64,000 nucleotides of DNA from Paracentrotus lividus (GCA_940671915.1 CALNVZ010003432.1:4144704-4208703); one strand, 5' to 3'; shown: positions 1-11,460, numbered from the stretch's first letter. Notes: generated by a model not told the origin, from the sequence alone. Numbers and translations are program-made.

Positions 1-960
1 TAAATACCTATAAAATGGTTGCAATGTCTCCGAATGTCATCATTATGCTTTAAAAACTAAATAACAAAGCCATGCGTTGGGAACTCGCCCCCTAGTCGCC
101 CCTTTTTATGTTATACCACCAATTGAAAAATTTAAAAATCTTGCCCCTTTCATGATCAAAGGGTCATAACGTTAAACATTTTAAGCCTCTGCGTACAAAA
201 GTATATATATTCTGAAAGGAAATTTAATGAGGATTTTAAAAATGGCATTCATAACAACACAGGGTGAAGTAGTTAGATCTTTAGTGGGGATTTTAAAATT
301 ATTTTTGAAGGGCCCCAAATGTTTAATTCGGTGCCCCTATTTAAGTCCATTGTTCCAATAACCCTTAATATTTCAACATATTTGAATTGCTCATGAAATT
401 TCATTTAAAAAATATACATTTACAAGGAGTGTCTTCATTAAATGGAAAAAAAAATAGTCTTAACCTTCAATGGGCATGGTTATTTTGGTCATCTCACCAT
501 CAACGGTGGGGGCGAATCCACCCTCCCCATTAGACCAAATTTGCTGAAACTTAAAATGTATTTGAGGTATATTAAAATAAATAAGCCTGGTAAGTTTCAT
601 ACTTCTACCTCAAATACTTTTTGAGCAATCGGCATATGTAATTAGCATTTTACTTTTTTGCATTTGGACTACATGTTTAATACACAAGTCTATGAGAAAA
701 CCAAAAGCGCATAGCGCAACTATTTTTAATGCTGCGCATTACCAGATGGTCGAAACTATATAACTTTGGTATCAACATATACGTAGGACCCTATGCTAAA
801 AAGTCATGAAAGCTCGTTGCACACAAAAGATATCTTTAATCTGATTTCTGCAAATGAACTAGGGGATTAATAATTCCATAGACTTTGTGTAGGTTCAGGT
901 GTTCTAATAATTTTGGCCACCACTGTATATGTTTATAAACTTATATCAAATTCAACACAG
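1..960. other. AT-rich noncoding stretch
   Basis: No exon, RNA gene or clear transposon end can be supported here. The only ORF (442-624, 60 codons) has no recognisable domain and low-complexity composition. It may be intergenic DNA or an intron if the candidate exon at 961-1140 belongs to a longer gene. Confidence 0.5.
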
Positions 961-1140
961 CACTGTTACCGGATGACGTCATGTGTCCCATGATGGCCAT
1001 GTCTTGTCCGGCGGTCCCATCTCCCGGGTCTGATGACGTCATCCAACTAGTGCCCAGGAGACTCTCCGCCGCTGATTACATGTTAGGAAAGCTAGCTCCG
1101 TTAGCAGGAGTTAAGCTCATGTGGATTTGCGCTGAGCCAG
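961..1140 (+). other. Possible upstream coding exon, unknown product
   Basis: The 180-base stretch is open. It is preceded by AG at 959-960 and followed by a good donor (CCAG|GTATTT) at 1141. The reading includes MCPMMAMSC and ends in ICAEPG. It is more GC-balanced than its surroundings, which suggests coding DNA. It would enter with two bases of a split codon and leave with one, and that phase fits the acceptor at 7953 of the FReD gene. The match has a one-in-three chance of being accidental. The upstream pyrimidine tract is weak and no domain is recognised. Confidence 0.3.
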
Positions 1141-1439
1141 GTATTTTTAGTTTTAACTTGCCCTACATTTTCATTATATTCTGGTGTTTTTCTTTAATAT
1201 TCTTTGTCTTTTTGCAATTTATGTAAAGGTAAATAGGTTTCCTCAAAATAACTTTTTGTCAATGTACAGGCCTACTTGGTGAATTCGGATACTGTGACGA
1301 TGTTTACGATTTAAAAAAAAAAAACCCGTAGGCCTGAAGAAATTAGAAATCGAGAGGCGAGATAGAGAGTGGAGTAGAGGAATTCTAGATGAAAGGGACA
1401 GTAAACCAGATGAAAATCTGAGAGGCGAGAAAGCACGGG

Positions 1440-1590
1440 CGTAAATCCGGGGGGGGGGATGGGGGATCCATCACCCCCCCAAAGATTTTGAGGAGGGGGT
1501 GTGGCCTAAACAACCACCCGCCCCCCCCCCAAGATTTTGAGGAGGGGGGGTGGCCTGTACAAACACGCCGCCCCCCCCCCAGTTTTCAAG
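1440..1590. repeat. Poly-G/C direct repeat
   Basis: Two close copies of a segment around AAGATTTTGAGGAGGGGG, each bordered by long C or G runs, lie in tandem. Similar G-run sequences follow words like GGATCCAGGATTTT near 55790, so this is probably a fragment of a dispersed family. Homopolymer lengths here are likely to be unreliable. Confidence 0.5.
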
Positions 1591-2019
1591 AAAGAAATGA
1601 AAAAAAGAAGAAAAACTAGATAATAGTTTTATTGGTTAAAATAGCGCTTTCAATACTAGAAAATGCTCTTGTTCTTAATCAAAAATACCAAAATTTTCCT
1701 GCTCGGTCGCCATGTGACCTCGCACTAAGTAACAAACAGTAATGAGTATAAAAAGGTTGGATCCAATGCCCTCGTCTAGGGACAAACCTTAGGAAAGGGG
1801 GCTGTTGACAATCAAAAACATTAATGTACAATATAGTTTGTGCGGGCTAGGTTGGTGGAGGGCTTGGGACCTGCACCCCCAAAAAAAATTCATAGCAAAG
1901 ATTGTGGATTTGTTTTCTATCGCAGTTATTTAACAAAGCATGTAAAATGTATCTTCTAAATCGAAAATAAATTTTACTAAACAAGATCTATACTGATCAA
2001 AATAATATCTCCAATTTTT

Positions 2020-2830
2020 AGCTAAATAATTTCGGCTCGCGTTTCGCGCTCGCATTACTTTTTTCATTACTAAAGTGAACTGGAATCAAGGCTGCCATTA
2101 TAAACATACATTCAAGGACAAATCTTCTTCGTACCCCCTCCCTCTCGAATACATTTCTCTTTAATTCTATGCCTCTGTTCTAAAGTGTCCCCCTTTTCAG
2201 AAAAAAGTGCCCTATTTTTCAATCGAGACCCCTACTTTCAAATCCATTTATATGTTTTATCGTTTTGTTTTGTTTTGTTTGTTTTGTTTTGGTTTGTTTG
2301 TTGTTTGTTTTTTTTTTCGCGCTCGCGGATACTATACAGGACCTTTAATGCACAAACATATTCAATTTCAGATTTTCGGCTCGCACTTCGCGCTCGCTGA
2401 TACTAAATAGGAACTACAATGCATAGATATCTCAAACTTTTACCTTAAAATTTTCGGCTCGCTCTTCGCGCTCGCATTACTTTTCAATTACTAAAATAAA
2501 CAGTCATCAAGGCAGCCATTATGATTCTTAAAAGCATGCATTCAAAGACAAAATTTCTTTGTATCCCCTCATACATTTCTTTTTAGATCTATGCCTCTGA
2601 TCTAAAGTGTCCCCCTTTTTTATCGACACCCCCATTTCCAAATCCGTTCCGTCGCCCGGGACCTTAAATGCACACAAGTATCAAATTTACGGCTCGCGCT
2701 TCGCGCTCGCATTAGTTTTTCCATTACTAAAATGAACAGTAATCAAGGCGGCCATAAGCTAAAAGCATACATTCAGAAAAAAATTCTATTCGCACCCCCT
2801 CTCTCTAAAATCTGCCTCTGCTATATACGG
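2020..2830. repeat. Degenerate repeat field with GCTCGCGCTTCGCGCTCGC motif
   Basis: At about 2030, 2375, 2455 and 2690 the sequence returns to TTTTCGGCTCGC followed by TTCGCGCTCGC and an ATTACTTTT-like tail. Between them are related phrases such as CTATGCCTCTG...TCTAAAGTGTCCCCC. Units are irregular in length (about 80 to 345 bases). The motif is nearly its own reverse complement. The same motif returns near 12290 and 51810, and in the opposite orientation in the field at 56100-56900. ORFs here are repeat translations. Confidence 0.75.
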
Positions 2831-2839
2831 GTATTAAAA

Positions 2840-5800
2840 AGGTACCTTGTGTGTCACTAGTGCTTGTGTATGCTAAACAAGATCGCGACAAGTTGGGAAA
2901 TTATTTCGCTCATCGCCCCCCACTCCTCGACACGGATTTACGCCGCTGCAGAAAGACTTGTGACGTTCCGGGCAGCTTGACTGAACGTCTTCCTCAACGC
3001 TCCATGTCTTCTTCTACTCTCCCAACAGTTCTTTTCAGGGCTCATTTGACGATTGCAAAGTAATGCTCTCGGGCCACAAAAAGCTAATGGTGGTGTCACA
3101 TGCACCGAGTAAAATGAACGGGTCTTCGCCGTTCACCGAAAAACCAAAATTTGCAACACAGCAATAGAACAGCACCGTCCACATAGCATTTTTCATCATT
3201 TTCACCGAGTCTATATCGTTCTATACCGGGTCTATACCAGGTCCTAGCCAGCCTGGTACCGGGCTGACAGTCCTCATATGTAGTCCATGCTTTCTTTTTG
3301 TCCGTGTGATTACCGCTTGCCCACCGGCCTTACCGCTCTCTGACAAGAAAAAGAAAATTGTTTTCTTCCCCGGGTGACTCACCGTTTTCCACCGTTCGCG
3401 ACCGTGCAAAACAGGTTGATGCAAACGGCGGGACACGGAGGATACCCGGTGATGGTACACGGTGGGTCGGTGATGACCCGTCAAAAACGTTCACGTGATT
3501 TTGTCTTCGGTTCATGCCCGGCGAATGTTTTGAGCTCAAAATTTTCGCCGGGCACGAATCGCGTAATGGCGTTGTGATGACGGTACGCGGATGGTGTGAG
3601 GACGGAACAAACGCTCCACACCCGTCCACAAAGCGGTCATGCACTGTGTTGGACTGGACTGGTGGATCTACCTTTATGGTGTCTTCAAATCACGTATATG
3701 GTGTCTTCAATCCGCCCTTTGTTTTCGAAGCTCTCAATCTCATCGCTCTCTTCACAAGCTCAGAGAGGAACGATATTGCACCTTTCAAAAGATACGTTAT
3801 AATCTGAAATACTTTTATTGTCATGGTCGGGGAGAAGAATTAAATATTTGGTCCTTTAATGGACATCTAATCTAAAGTAATGTCAATTCTTTTTTCATGT
3901 TTGTTTTGTTTTGTTTGACATTAGTTTCATTATTACAGCTTAGTTTCATTATAACAGCTTTGCGAATAAACATTAGACTACTTTCCTAATAAGCTCCAGT
4001 ATAGTTTGGTCTAAAACGTTTGCCCAAATTACATGTATACTTTATACCCGCGTTTCATTAAAAAAAAATGTATTAGTCTTATCGAATATTATTTTAATTT
4101 CTCTGCGAAAATTTCCCCATGCTTTTGAAATATTTAAAGTTTGTTATATCAAATAAAATGTTGTTATCATATTAAAAGTACTTTATTATATTATGTAATG
4201 AATAGTCTAATATTTTGTCATAATAATTTCATTGCAATATTCTTTTAGCCAAATCATAACCCTCTATAGAATCGCATCAAGAAAAATGTCTACATCATTC
4301 TGCTTTATGGATATTTTTGTATGATCCATGGATTAGTTTTTTGTTTATTTTTATTTTCATTGTGTTACACACGACCCCTTTAAGTGATTTTACTGTGATT
4401 GAATAAATTAATCAGAACTATACAAGACAATATCTTAATATAATGTTTTTATTATTGAAAATACATGCAAATGACATTGTATTTTATATCTGAGAAACCG
4501 CTTTTAAGATTGCCAAAAAAAAAAATACGAATTTTGTTTGCCATAGATTGAATATAATTCATGTAAATAATTTAATTTCAATAGGGTATATATTTATGGT
4601 AATGACATACCAAAATTGAACAACTTTTGAAGGAAGCCTACAAAGAATTGAAAATACAAAATGAGGCTTAACCAGGCATTTCCCGACCAAAAATTTAGGT
4701 AAAAATAGTGCCTAAAATTAAGAATCGGGGGCCTTTGCCACCCCCCTATCGCCCCCCCCCCAGAATAAATAAATAATAATATACATGTATATGAATGGAT
4801 GGAGTGACCCGTGTGGAACGACTCCTACCCCATTGTTGTTGTTTAAATAATGATGGGGATATCAGACGCCCAAAGACCAAGACGCAGACCCCCTATCAAT
4901 AATTATAATCAAGACATACAAAATAATATTATTTCAAAATAAAGAAACTTTGAGAGGAAAAAAAAAACCTTTGAGGTTTTTCCCACCTTTTCAGAACTCT
5001 TAGTTAGAACAATTTAATAAGTACGACCATATTGTATAAAATCTATTATAAAGTGTAAATAATAGAATTAGAAATGAATTGATATGAAAACAGAAACAGA
5101 GGCTTAACAAATGCGACAAAATATGGCCCTCTATAAAACTATAATTTCCGGGTAAACCAGCCCCCAAATAAAGTTGATAATCATCTCCCTGTTTATGTCA
5201 TATGATTTATTCCTCATGGTATATAATACTTTTGTTTTGTAAAATATTACTTTGGGTATTAGTTTTTAACTCAAATTCATTCAGTTATTGATTGATCTTG
5301 TTGGGAAACAATCAAGGGGACAACCGACTTAAAAACGTAGTTTTCACGTATAGTTTTCATGTACTATAGAGTTGGCAAGTTTAGCCACAAGGAGGCGTAC
5401 TTGATGCGGAAAAGGAAAGGGGGTGATCGATTCATGTTGCCCAACCTCACCACGGTCCATCTCCGTCCTGCAAACGGGCATGAAACGGGTGCGGCGTCCT
5501 CATTCAGTCCTTTCACCGCCCTTTCAACGACTGGTCCGGTTTAAGACCGTTCTGAAATACCCGGTCATCACCCGGAAAGAAACCGGCAAGAGTTCGGCCG
5601 TTCTTAGAAATCCTCTCGGGAACGGGTGCCCAGCGAGCTCCTATGAACGTGTTGGACGGGCTCGAACCGCTTCACCGTGTATCTCACCGTTTGCCGCCGT
5701 GTGCACAAATTTGGCCAGAACGATGGCAAACGGTGGGCAAACACGGCGCATGTGACACCTGCATAACAACTGCTGTTTTTGAAAACGGCGCTTTTCAGTG

Positions 5801-5960
5801 ATGAGTTATTCATTAGAAAGAAAAAAAAAAAAAAAATTATAACCAAGGAATTAAATAAAGACCTAAACATTCATCTTATGTTACTTCCTGATAAACAAAC
5901 CATTCTCTTCTCACGGATTCGTTTAATTCGTGTTGCCCTGAACTAAAGTATACCGAGTTA
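2840..5960. other. Noncoding stretch with GC-rich repeat fragments
   Basis: No exon can be supported. Two GC-rich patches (about 3080-3640 and 5400-5760) are rich in ACCGT/ACGGT words and overlap ORFs on both strands, which looks like decayed repeat. A hairpin sits at 3516-3553. The part from 3850 to 5350 is AT-rich with a C tract near 4750 and shows nothing recognisable. Confidence 0.5.
3516..3553. repeat. Near-perfect palindrome / hairpin
   Basis: GCCCGGCGAA at the left pairs with TTCGCCGGGC at the right, around a self-complementary TTTTGAGCTCAAAA core. The stem is about 18 base pairs with one small mismatch zone. It could be a fold-back relic within a GC-rich repeat; no function is implied. 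Confidence 0.65.
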
Positions 5961-5963
5961 TTG

Positions 5964-6150
5964 GGTGTCCGGACAGTCCATTTTTATTACCCATTTTTAC
6001 AAACCATGTCTTAATAGATTTTTAGCACAAAATGGTAGAAAATATTGTTGAGAACAAAATATTGATGATGACAAGTATTGTATAACGTATATTTTTTTGG
6101 TTTAATCCAAAGGCAAAAACATGGGTTCAATTTTATTTTGTCCGGACACC
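5964..6150. mobile_element. Short inverted-repeat element (187 bp)
   Basis: The ends are GGTGTCCGGACA at the left and TGTCCGGACACC at the right, a 12-base terminal inverted repeat. There is no coding capacity. A clear target duplication is not visible, partly because a C run follows the right end. It resembles a miniature inverted-repeat element (MITE). Confidence 0.5.
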
Positions 6151-6161
6151 CCCCCCCCCTA

Positions 6162-6714
6162 CACTGTTAGAAAATATTAAACAAGTTGTTTAAAATCTTA
6201 AACAACTGCTTGTTAACCGGTGAATCGCACAGCGTTGTTTAAAAATTAAACAACCTGTTGTTTAATGATTGTTTAAAATATCAACAGTATTGTTTAACGC
6301 TTCTCTCCAAAAATAAAAATGCTCCAACTTTTGGTTAACGCGGCCGGGTATCGAACTCACGACCTTTCGATTACAAGGCAGACGCTCTATCTACTGAGCC
6401 AATACATCTGTGCATACACTTATTTAATGTGTGAGGCAAAAGTCCTTCGCCATGATTGAAATGTTGCGCCGATTTACCTTGCATGTAACGATTGATGCCA
6501 TTAGCTCATGACTATCATGTGACATTTGCCTCGGCTGTTTAAACAAAACTTGTTTAATACAATGTAATATGTCTCCAAACAGGTCTTGTTTAAGGCTAGA
6601 AATCCTCGCTTTTCCGGTATTAAACAACAATGTTTAAATATTAAACAAGAATGTTAAACATTTAAACCAACATTTTTTTAAACAGCGAAACTTTTAAACC
6701 GCGTTCTTAGAGTG
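6162..6714. mobile_element. TA-flanked element with TTTAAACA repeats and tRNA-like insert
   Basis: The left end CACTGTTAGAA and right end TTCTTAGAGTG form imperfect terminal inverted repeats, flanked by TA at 6160-6161 and 6715-6716. The body is packed with TTAAACAA/TTGTTTAA words, which can pair with one another. A tRNA-Thr-like segment lies inside on the minus strand (6339-6411). No transposase is present, so it would depend on one encoded elsewhere. The TA flanks suggest a Tc1/mariner-type mechanism. Confidence 0.6.
6339..6411 (-). tRNA. tRNA-Thr(UGU)-like sequence, probably a decayed copy
   Basis: Read on the minus strand, TGGCTCAGTAGATAGAGC matches a D arm (A box). CTTGTAA is an anticodon loop with UGU, and GAGTTCGATACC matches the B box of a T arm. 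The anticodon stem pairs poorly and the acceptor stem does not close well, so a functional tRNA is unlikely. It lies inside a foldback element, which points to a tRNA-derived repeat. Confidence 0.4.
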
Positions 6715-6831
6715 TAGTCCTACCTTGTACCTCAGGGAACTTGATGACAGGCTGTTTGTCAAATCCTCGTCTTAATGGAGATGCATGTACGGAGATTTAT
6801 GACGCCTGCTCATGAAATTGCACCGACTATA

Positions 6832-7748
6832 CAGTGTGTCCCATAAAAAATGCTAATGGCACTTTAGATGGATATAAAATATTAAAATTACAATATTATA
6901 TTGCTTATATCTTTAAACCCGTAAACTACCATTCATTCTCTACAACTGAGTGAAATTTTATGTGATATGGTCCAAGAATCACAAAGATATGAGCATTTTG
7001 TCATTACACATCAGGAAACCTCTCCATCCAAGTTTGTATTGAGTATTACCCGATGTATTAAATAACAAAAACCCAAGTTTGATCATTAATACTTTGAAAA
7101 AATATTTCAGTAGTAATTATGAAATGTATGTCACTGTAAAGTGCAACTCATTACCATTTTAATGATACCTCTCTCAGCTCACCTATATCATGTATCACTG
7201 AACCCCATTGTTTTAAATATGTCTTGGACAAGATTGTGAGCGGTTCACTTTTACCGTCATTGATGATCAAAGTTGGGTTTCCTTTTAGGACACGTTTGAA
7301 TAACGCATCTCAAGAGCGTGAAAGTAGAACACTCACAATTTTGCAATACTTTTCAGAACAATGGGGTTCAGCGATGCGTGATATTGGTGAGGCAGAGAGG
7401 CATATCGTCTTGAATGGTAATGACTTGACTTTACAGGATATAAATTTTCATAATCACTACTGAAATATTTGTACAAATTATTTAGTGATCAAACTTGAGT
7501 TTCTTGTTATAGAATAACCCGGTACTACTTAATAAAAACTTGGTGACGAGAGGTTCCCTGATATGGTGATGAAATATCCTCATATCTTTGTGATTATTGG
7601 ACTATATTCAGTATAATCACATAAAATTTCATCCAGTTGCAGAAAATGAATTGTAGTTTAGCGGGTGTAGAGATATAAATAATATAATTTGTAATTTTAA
7701 TATTATCTCCATCTAAACGTGCCATTTAACATTTTTTTGTGGACACAG
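6832..7748. mobile_element. TA-flanked foldback element (917 bp)
   Basis: The left end CAGTGTGTCCCATAAAA and the right end TTTGTGGACACAG are inverted repeats that extend far inward. The first 190 bases reappear, reverse-complemented and diverged, at the right end, for example CACAAAGATATGAG against CTCATATCTTTGTG. TA flanks both ends (6830-6831, 7749-7750). The internal ORF at 7224-7463 resembles no transposase I recognise. It is a non-autonomous Tc1/mariner-like foldback. Confidence 0.75.
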
Positions 7749-7952
7749 TAGCTGGTATATAAAAAACAATCGTCGGCCCAAGCGGTATATAGAAATTAGT
7801 TGTCTTTGTTTCCTTCATGCTAAAATAGATTTGTGGACATTTCTAAATCCGACCTATCCTTAACTAAACAAAATAAATTTCGAGTCTGTTTCGTTGCAAC
7901 GACTCTGAGCAGTGTACCTCAAGACAATCTATTGACTTTGTTAATCTTTCAG

Positions 7953-8086
7953 AAGACTGTGCGATATATCCGGACGGACAGAGGAACACATGGGAGTACT
8001 ACAAAATTAATTCCCAGCTCTGAAACGAAGACCAGAACCAATGCGGAGTCTACTGCAATATGGAGAATCTAGTGATGGAATGGCTC
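7953..8086 (+). pseudogene. Fibrinogen-related domain, first exon, with in-frame stop
   Basis: This is the start of a fibrinogen C-terminal (FReD) domain, found in ficolins, tenascins and many invertebrate secreted lectins. After a pyrimidine-rich acceptor (CTTTCAG) the frame reads DCAIYPDGQRNTWEYYKINS, then Q-L, a TGA at 8021-8023, then NEDQNQCGVYCNMENLV. DC.-IY.-GQR and VYCNME are the family's opening motifs. The usual glycine-rich block before W is replaced by NLVMEW, consistent with a pair of compensating indels. The donor after 8086 joins in phase 0 to 9434, giving WLVIQRRQDGS. The stop and the damaged block suggest a pseudogene or a sequence error; exons 2 and 3 are intact. Confidence 0.75.
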
Positions 8087-8291
8087 GTAATTATATTTTG
8101 ACATTTCGTTATCAAATTAAAATAACAACGATTCCCGTCTGTTAGGTAGAATAAGGGTGGGGGTGGGATGGGGTATACATCGCTCACTTTTCGAACTGCA
8201 GGATATCGCCTTATTTTGTTTACTAAGGCGTTACTAAGAGTTTACACATTCGTACAAATTTAGAAATCAGACTGAATGATTGAATGATATA

Positions 8292-9287
8292 CACTGTTCG
8301 TCATAAAGGTGGAATATTTTTTTTCTGGCTCAAGCGACATTATGTTGCTCCATTATTAATTTCTTGAATGTGTTTGTCACCGCTTCCACTTTCTTGGATT
8401 CTGGGTATATCTTGGACGTTCCCTCAAACCTTCCCGGGGATTTTTCTTCAAAAACTTTTGTCACCCCCAGAAGATGGCCATTTTTGTCATTTTTTCTTAT
8501 TTTGGGGGCCCTTTTTTTGTTCACGCGACCCACCAAGGCCCCCTCAGTCCTACCCCAAGGAAACACATCTGAGGTGGAGATTTATTGTTGTTCTTTAAAT
8601 TAAATCTAGATTTATGGTTACAGGCTCGACCCTTTTGTCTAGGGGAGGGGTCTAAATTTATTTTGATTGGGGTTCAACATTCATTTTATTCATTTTTACA
8701 CCATGTAAATTTCAATCTTCCCTGAATTGTATTGTAAAATCTCAACCAAACATAAATCAAAATAAAATATTATCAATAATGACTATTTACAGCTTGTCAT
8801 CAAGGCTAAACAAAAATTAAGGGGAAAATGATGATATTTAAGGGTTAAAGGTGGTTTTTCATTTCTTTTGTTCTCAGCATAAAGATGGAATAAAATATTC
8901 CGGATTTTCACGAATCTCGTTTTTTACTTCAACCCCTCCCCTAGACAAGAGACCTTAACCTGTCCCCAGAAATATAGATTTAACTTAAAGAACAATATAA
9001 AACAATACACGTCAGTCGCGTTTCCTGGGGGTAGGACTGAGGGGGGCTTGATTGGCCGGGAAAACAAAAAGGGGCCCCAAAATGAAAAAAATGACAAAAA
9101 TGGGCATCACGGGGGTTAACAAAACTTTTTTGGAAAAAGGTCAACATGAAGAGTGGGGAGAATGTCCAACATATAGCCAGGGTCCCAAAAAGTAAAAGCA
9201 GGGACAAACATATTCAAGAAATTAAAGTTAGAGCAAATCATGTCGCTATAGCGGCAAAAAAATATTCCACCTTTATGCCGGACAGTG
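8292..9287. mobile_element. TA-flanked palindromic foldback element, copy 1 (996 bp)
   Basis: The left end CACTGTTCGTCATAAAGG is matched by CCTTTATGCCGGACAGTG at the right, and TA flanks both sides (8290-8291, 9288-9289). The two arms are inverted repeats for several hundred bases. Phrases such as CCCCTCAGTCCTACCCC in the left arm recur reverse-complemented in the right arm. A diverged copy in the opposite orientation lies at 20359-21190. The element sits in the intron between FReD exons 1 and 2. It has no transposase, and its ORFs on both strands are mirror shadows. Confidence 0.85.
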
Positions 9288-9433
9288 TACATATATTTTT
9301 TTCGTTAAGTATGGTGCAAGATGATGAATAAATATAGATAATACATGAGATTATACATTGACTGGATCGCCCATGAAAGCCGAGAAGATTGTTTTTATTC
9401 TAGCATGCCTAACATATCATTGTTGTGGTATAG

Positions 9434-9695
9434 GTAATTCAACGTCGCCAGGATGGCTCTGTGGAATTCTACCGTGACTGGGCGGACTACAAGCATGGTT
9501 TTGGTGATCTAGAGACTGAGTTTTGGCTCGGCAATGAAAACATCCATCGCATCACAAATCAAAAACCCTACAAACTCAGGATTAATATGGTGGACATTGA
9601 AGGAACCCCCTTGAGGAGTGTTTATAAAAACTTTCGTGTGGCGGATGAAAGCGACAACTATCGTCTTCATGTACAGTTCGAGTCAGGGGACGAAG
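9434..9695 (+). CDS. Fibrinogen-related domain, exon 2
   Basis: The exon encodes the core of a FReD domain, a secreted recognition module that often binds acetylated or sugar ligands. After the AG at 9432-9433 it reads VIQRRQDGSVEFYRDWADYK, then HGFGDLETEFWLGNENIHRI, which matches the family signature (QRR.DGSV.F.R.W..Y..GFG and FWLG....I). It ends DESDNYRLHVQFESGDE followed by a donor (GAAG|GTTTGT). The exon is 87 codons plus one base, and the split glycine codon joins exactly to exon 3. No stop or frameshift is seen. The full protein type (ficolin-like, tenascin-like or other) cannot be told because the upstream region is uncertain. Confidence 0.9.
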
Positions 9696-9702
9696 GTTTG
9701 TA

Positions 9703-10347
9703 AAATAATAATAATAATAGTATGATGATAATAACAATAATATAAATTCAAAACATAGTTTCAAGATTTTAAAAGCATTTATTTCCTCCTCGAAATATAA
9801 ATAGTACAGAATGAAATTTATATTGACAAAAATAATCATAGTGAAAGGAAACAGCCTACCATGAGGTTCAAAACAATAATATGACAACTTCCATTCCTGT
9901 TCAATCATGTGTTTTTGTTATGGCACAAATGCACCCCTCACCCCTTGCCAAGGCAGAATTCCTTTGGCAGATAACCATGCCAATCTTCTCTCAGACTGTG
10001 AATAACCTGATTTAATGGTGGTATCTCACTTCGCGGAAGAGTCTCCGCGACGGATAAAAAAATATTAGAGACGTCTCCGATATTTTATTCGACTCCGCGA
10101 CAGTTTTCAAAAACTGTCTCACAGTAGTTTCAAAGAACCGTCTCAGAGTAGTTTCCGCGACTCATGAAACGTCGCGGGGACTGAGGAGACGTCTCGGAGA
10201 CGTCTCCGCGACAAGTTTCAAAACCGTCTCTAAGAAGTTTCAAAACTGATTCAAAGTAGTCCCAAATCCGTCTCAAAGTAGTTTCAAAGTAGTTTCCGCG
10301 AGGTGAGGTACCACCATTAGCTTCCTCCAGAAAGATTGCTATCATTG

Positions 10348-10389
<42 letters not shown>

Positions 10390-10418
10390 CCATCATTATT
10401 ATCATTATACGTATACAG
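9703..10418. other. FReD intron with inverted-repeat element and ATC microsatellite
   Basis: The intron between exons 2 and 3 holds an AAT microsatellite just after the donor. An inverted-repeat element follows at 10014-10320: its ends are AATGGTGGTATCTCAC and GTGAGGTACCACCATT, with internal GTCTC/GTTTC repeats. A run of about fourteen TCA trinucleotides lies at 10350-10389. The last sits just upstream of the exon 3 acceptor at 10417-10418, so length variation there could affect splicing. Confidence 0.7.
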
Positions 10419-10666
10419 GTGATGCGTTGGAATATCCGCACAGTGGACAGCAGTTCACGACCCGAGATCGTGATAACGATGTGCACCCTACTACGAACTG
10501 CGCCACCACGTTCGAGGCGGCCTGGTGGTTTTACAATTGTTTCTTATCGAACCTCAACGGACACTGGTCCTACTCGGAGGTTTATCCTAATCATAAGGGA
10601 ATAAGTTGGGACACATGGAAAAGAAGATCTCTGCGGGCCACTACTATGGAGATAAGGCCCATGTAA
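10419..10666 (+). CDS. Fibrinogen-related domain, exon 3 and stop
   Basis: This is the C-terminal third of the FReD domain. It reads GDALEYPHSGQQFTTRDRDN, then DVHPTTNCATTFEAAWWFYN and CFLSNLNG. The DRDND run is the family's calcium-binding site. The two cysteines in TTNCA and FYNCF form the conserved C-terminal disulfide. The tail WDTWKRRSLRATTMEIRPM matches the usual W..W......T.MKIRP ending, with TAA at 10664-10666. The acceptor follows the TCA microsatellite and supplies the two bases that complete the split glycine. The exon looks intact. Confidence 0.9.
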
Positions 10667-10814
10667 TTAAAGGGGTACAATGGCCTAAACCCAGAGGTGT
10701 CGAAAGGCACTGGCGAGACAAATGATATTGGAGGGACAAGCCATTATTAACTCACAATCGCTTGCCCCTCCAATCTTTTGTCTCCTCAGAGCTTTCCGAC
10801 GCCTCTGCCCGTTT

Positions 10815-10985
10815 GGTCTCATCCCACACGGTTGGTCTAATTCCATTTCGTCTAAAAACAGTTTCGTATAATTACCTTTTGATCAAATTGCCACTTCTGT
10901 CCTATTTTCTATTTTGTCTAATTCACATTTCGTATACTGTCCACTTAGTCTATAATCCACTTTAATACCATTTAGACAATTTCAG
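10815..10985. repeat. Degenerate TTGGTCTAATT box repeats, left side
   Basis: Short units of roughly 15 to 18 bases such as TTGGTCTAATTCCATTTCG and TTTTGTCTAATTCACATTT follow one another. Their reverse complements (ATTAGACCAAGGGGAAATT) flank the other side of the composite element at 15840-16060. Further copies are at 11925-12050 and 58355-58490. Confidence 0.65.
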
Positions 10986-11024
10986 TATCAGACTGGCAAT
11001 ACCCTTACAAAAATGTCGTGTGGT

Positions 11025-11460
11025 ACCACACAACGGTACCATACAAAATACCACAGGATTTCCTATGGTTTTTTGGCACAAATACCACACAAATACCATA
11101 CAGCAGTACCATAAAGCCAAAATACCATAGGATTTCCTATGGTTTTTAGGCACAAATACCACACAAAATACCATACAGCCAAAATACTATAGGATTTCCT
11201 ATGGTTTTTTTGGCACAAATACCACACAAAATACCATACAGCAGTACCATACAGCCAAAATACCATAGGATTTCCTATGGTTTTTTGGCACAAATACCAC
11301 ACAAAATGCCATGCAGCAGTACCATACAGCCAAAATACCATAGGGTTTCCTATGGTATTTTGGCACAAATACCACAGGATTTCCTATGCTATTTTAGCAC
11401 AAGTACCACAAAAAATACCATACAGGAGTACCATAAAGCAAAAATACCTAATAGCATTAT
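11025..11460. repeat. Minisatellite, left arm of composite element
   Basis: Units of about 70 bases combine a CCATAGGATTTCCTATGG palindrome, a TTTTTTGGCACAAATACCA spacer and ATACCATACAGCAGTACCAT. Roughly six copies are visible, decaying toward the inner end. ORFs up to 129 codons on both strands arise from the periodicity and are not genes. Confidence 0.8.

Noticed and set aside
3221-3807. Overlapping ORFs on both strands in a GC-rich patch
   Set aside because: Four or more frames are open because of CG-rich repeats, none shows a domain, and no splice borders stand out.
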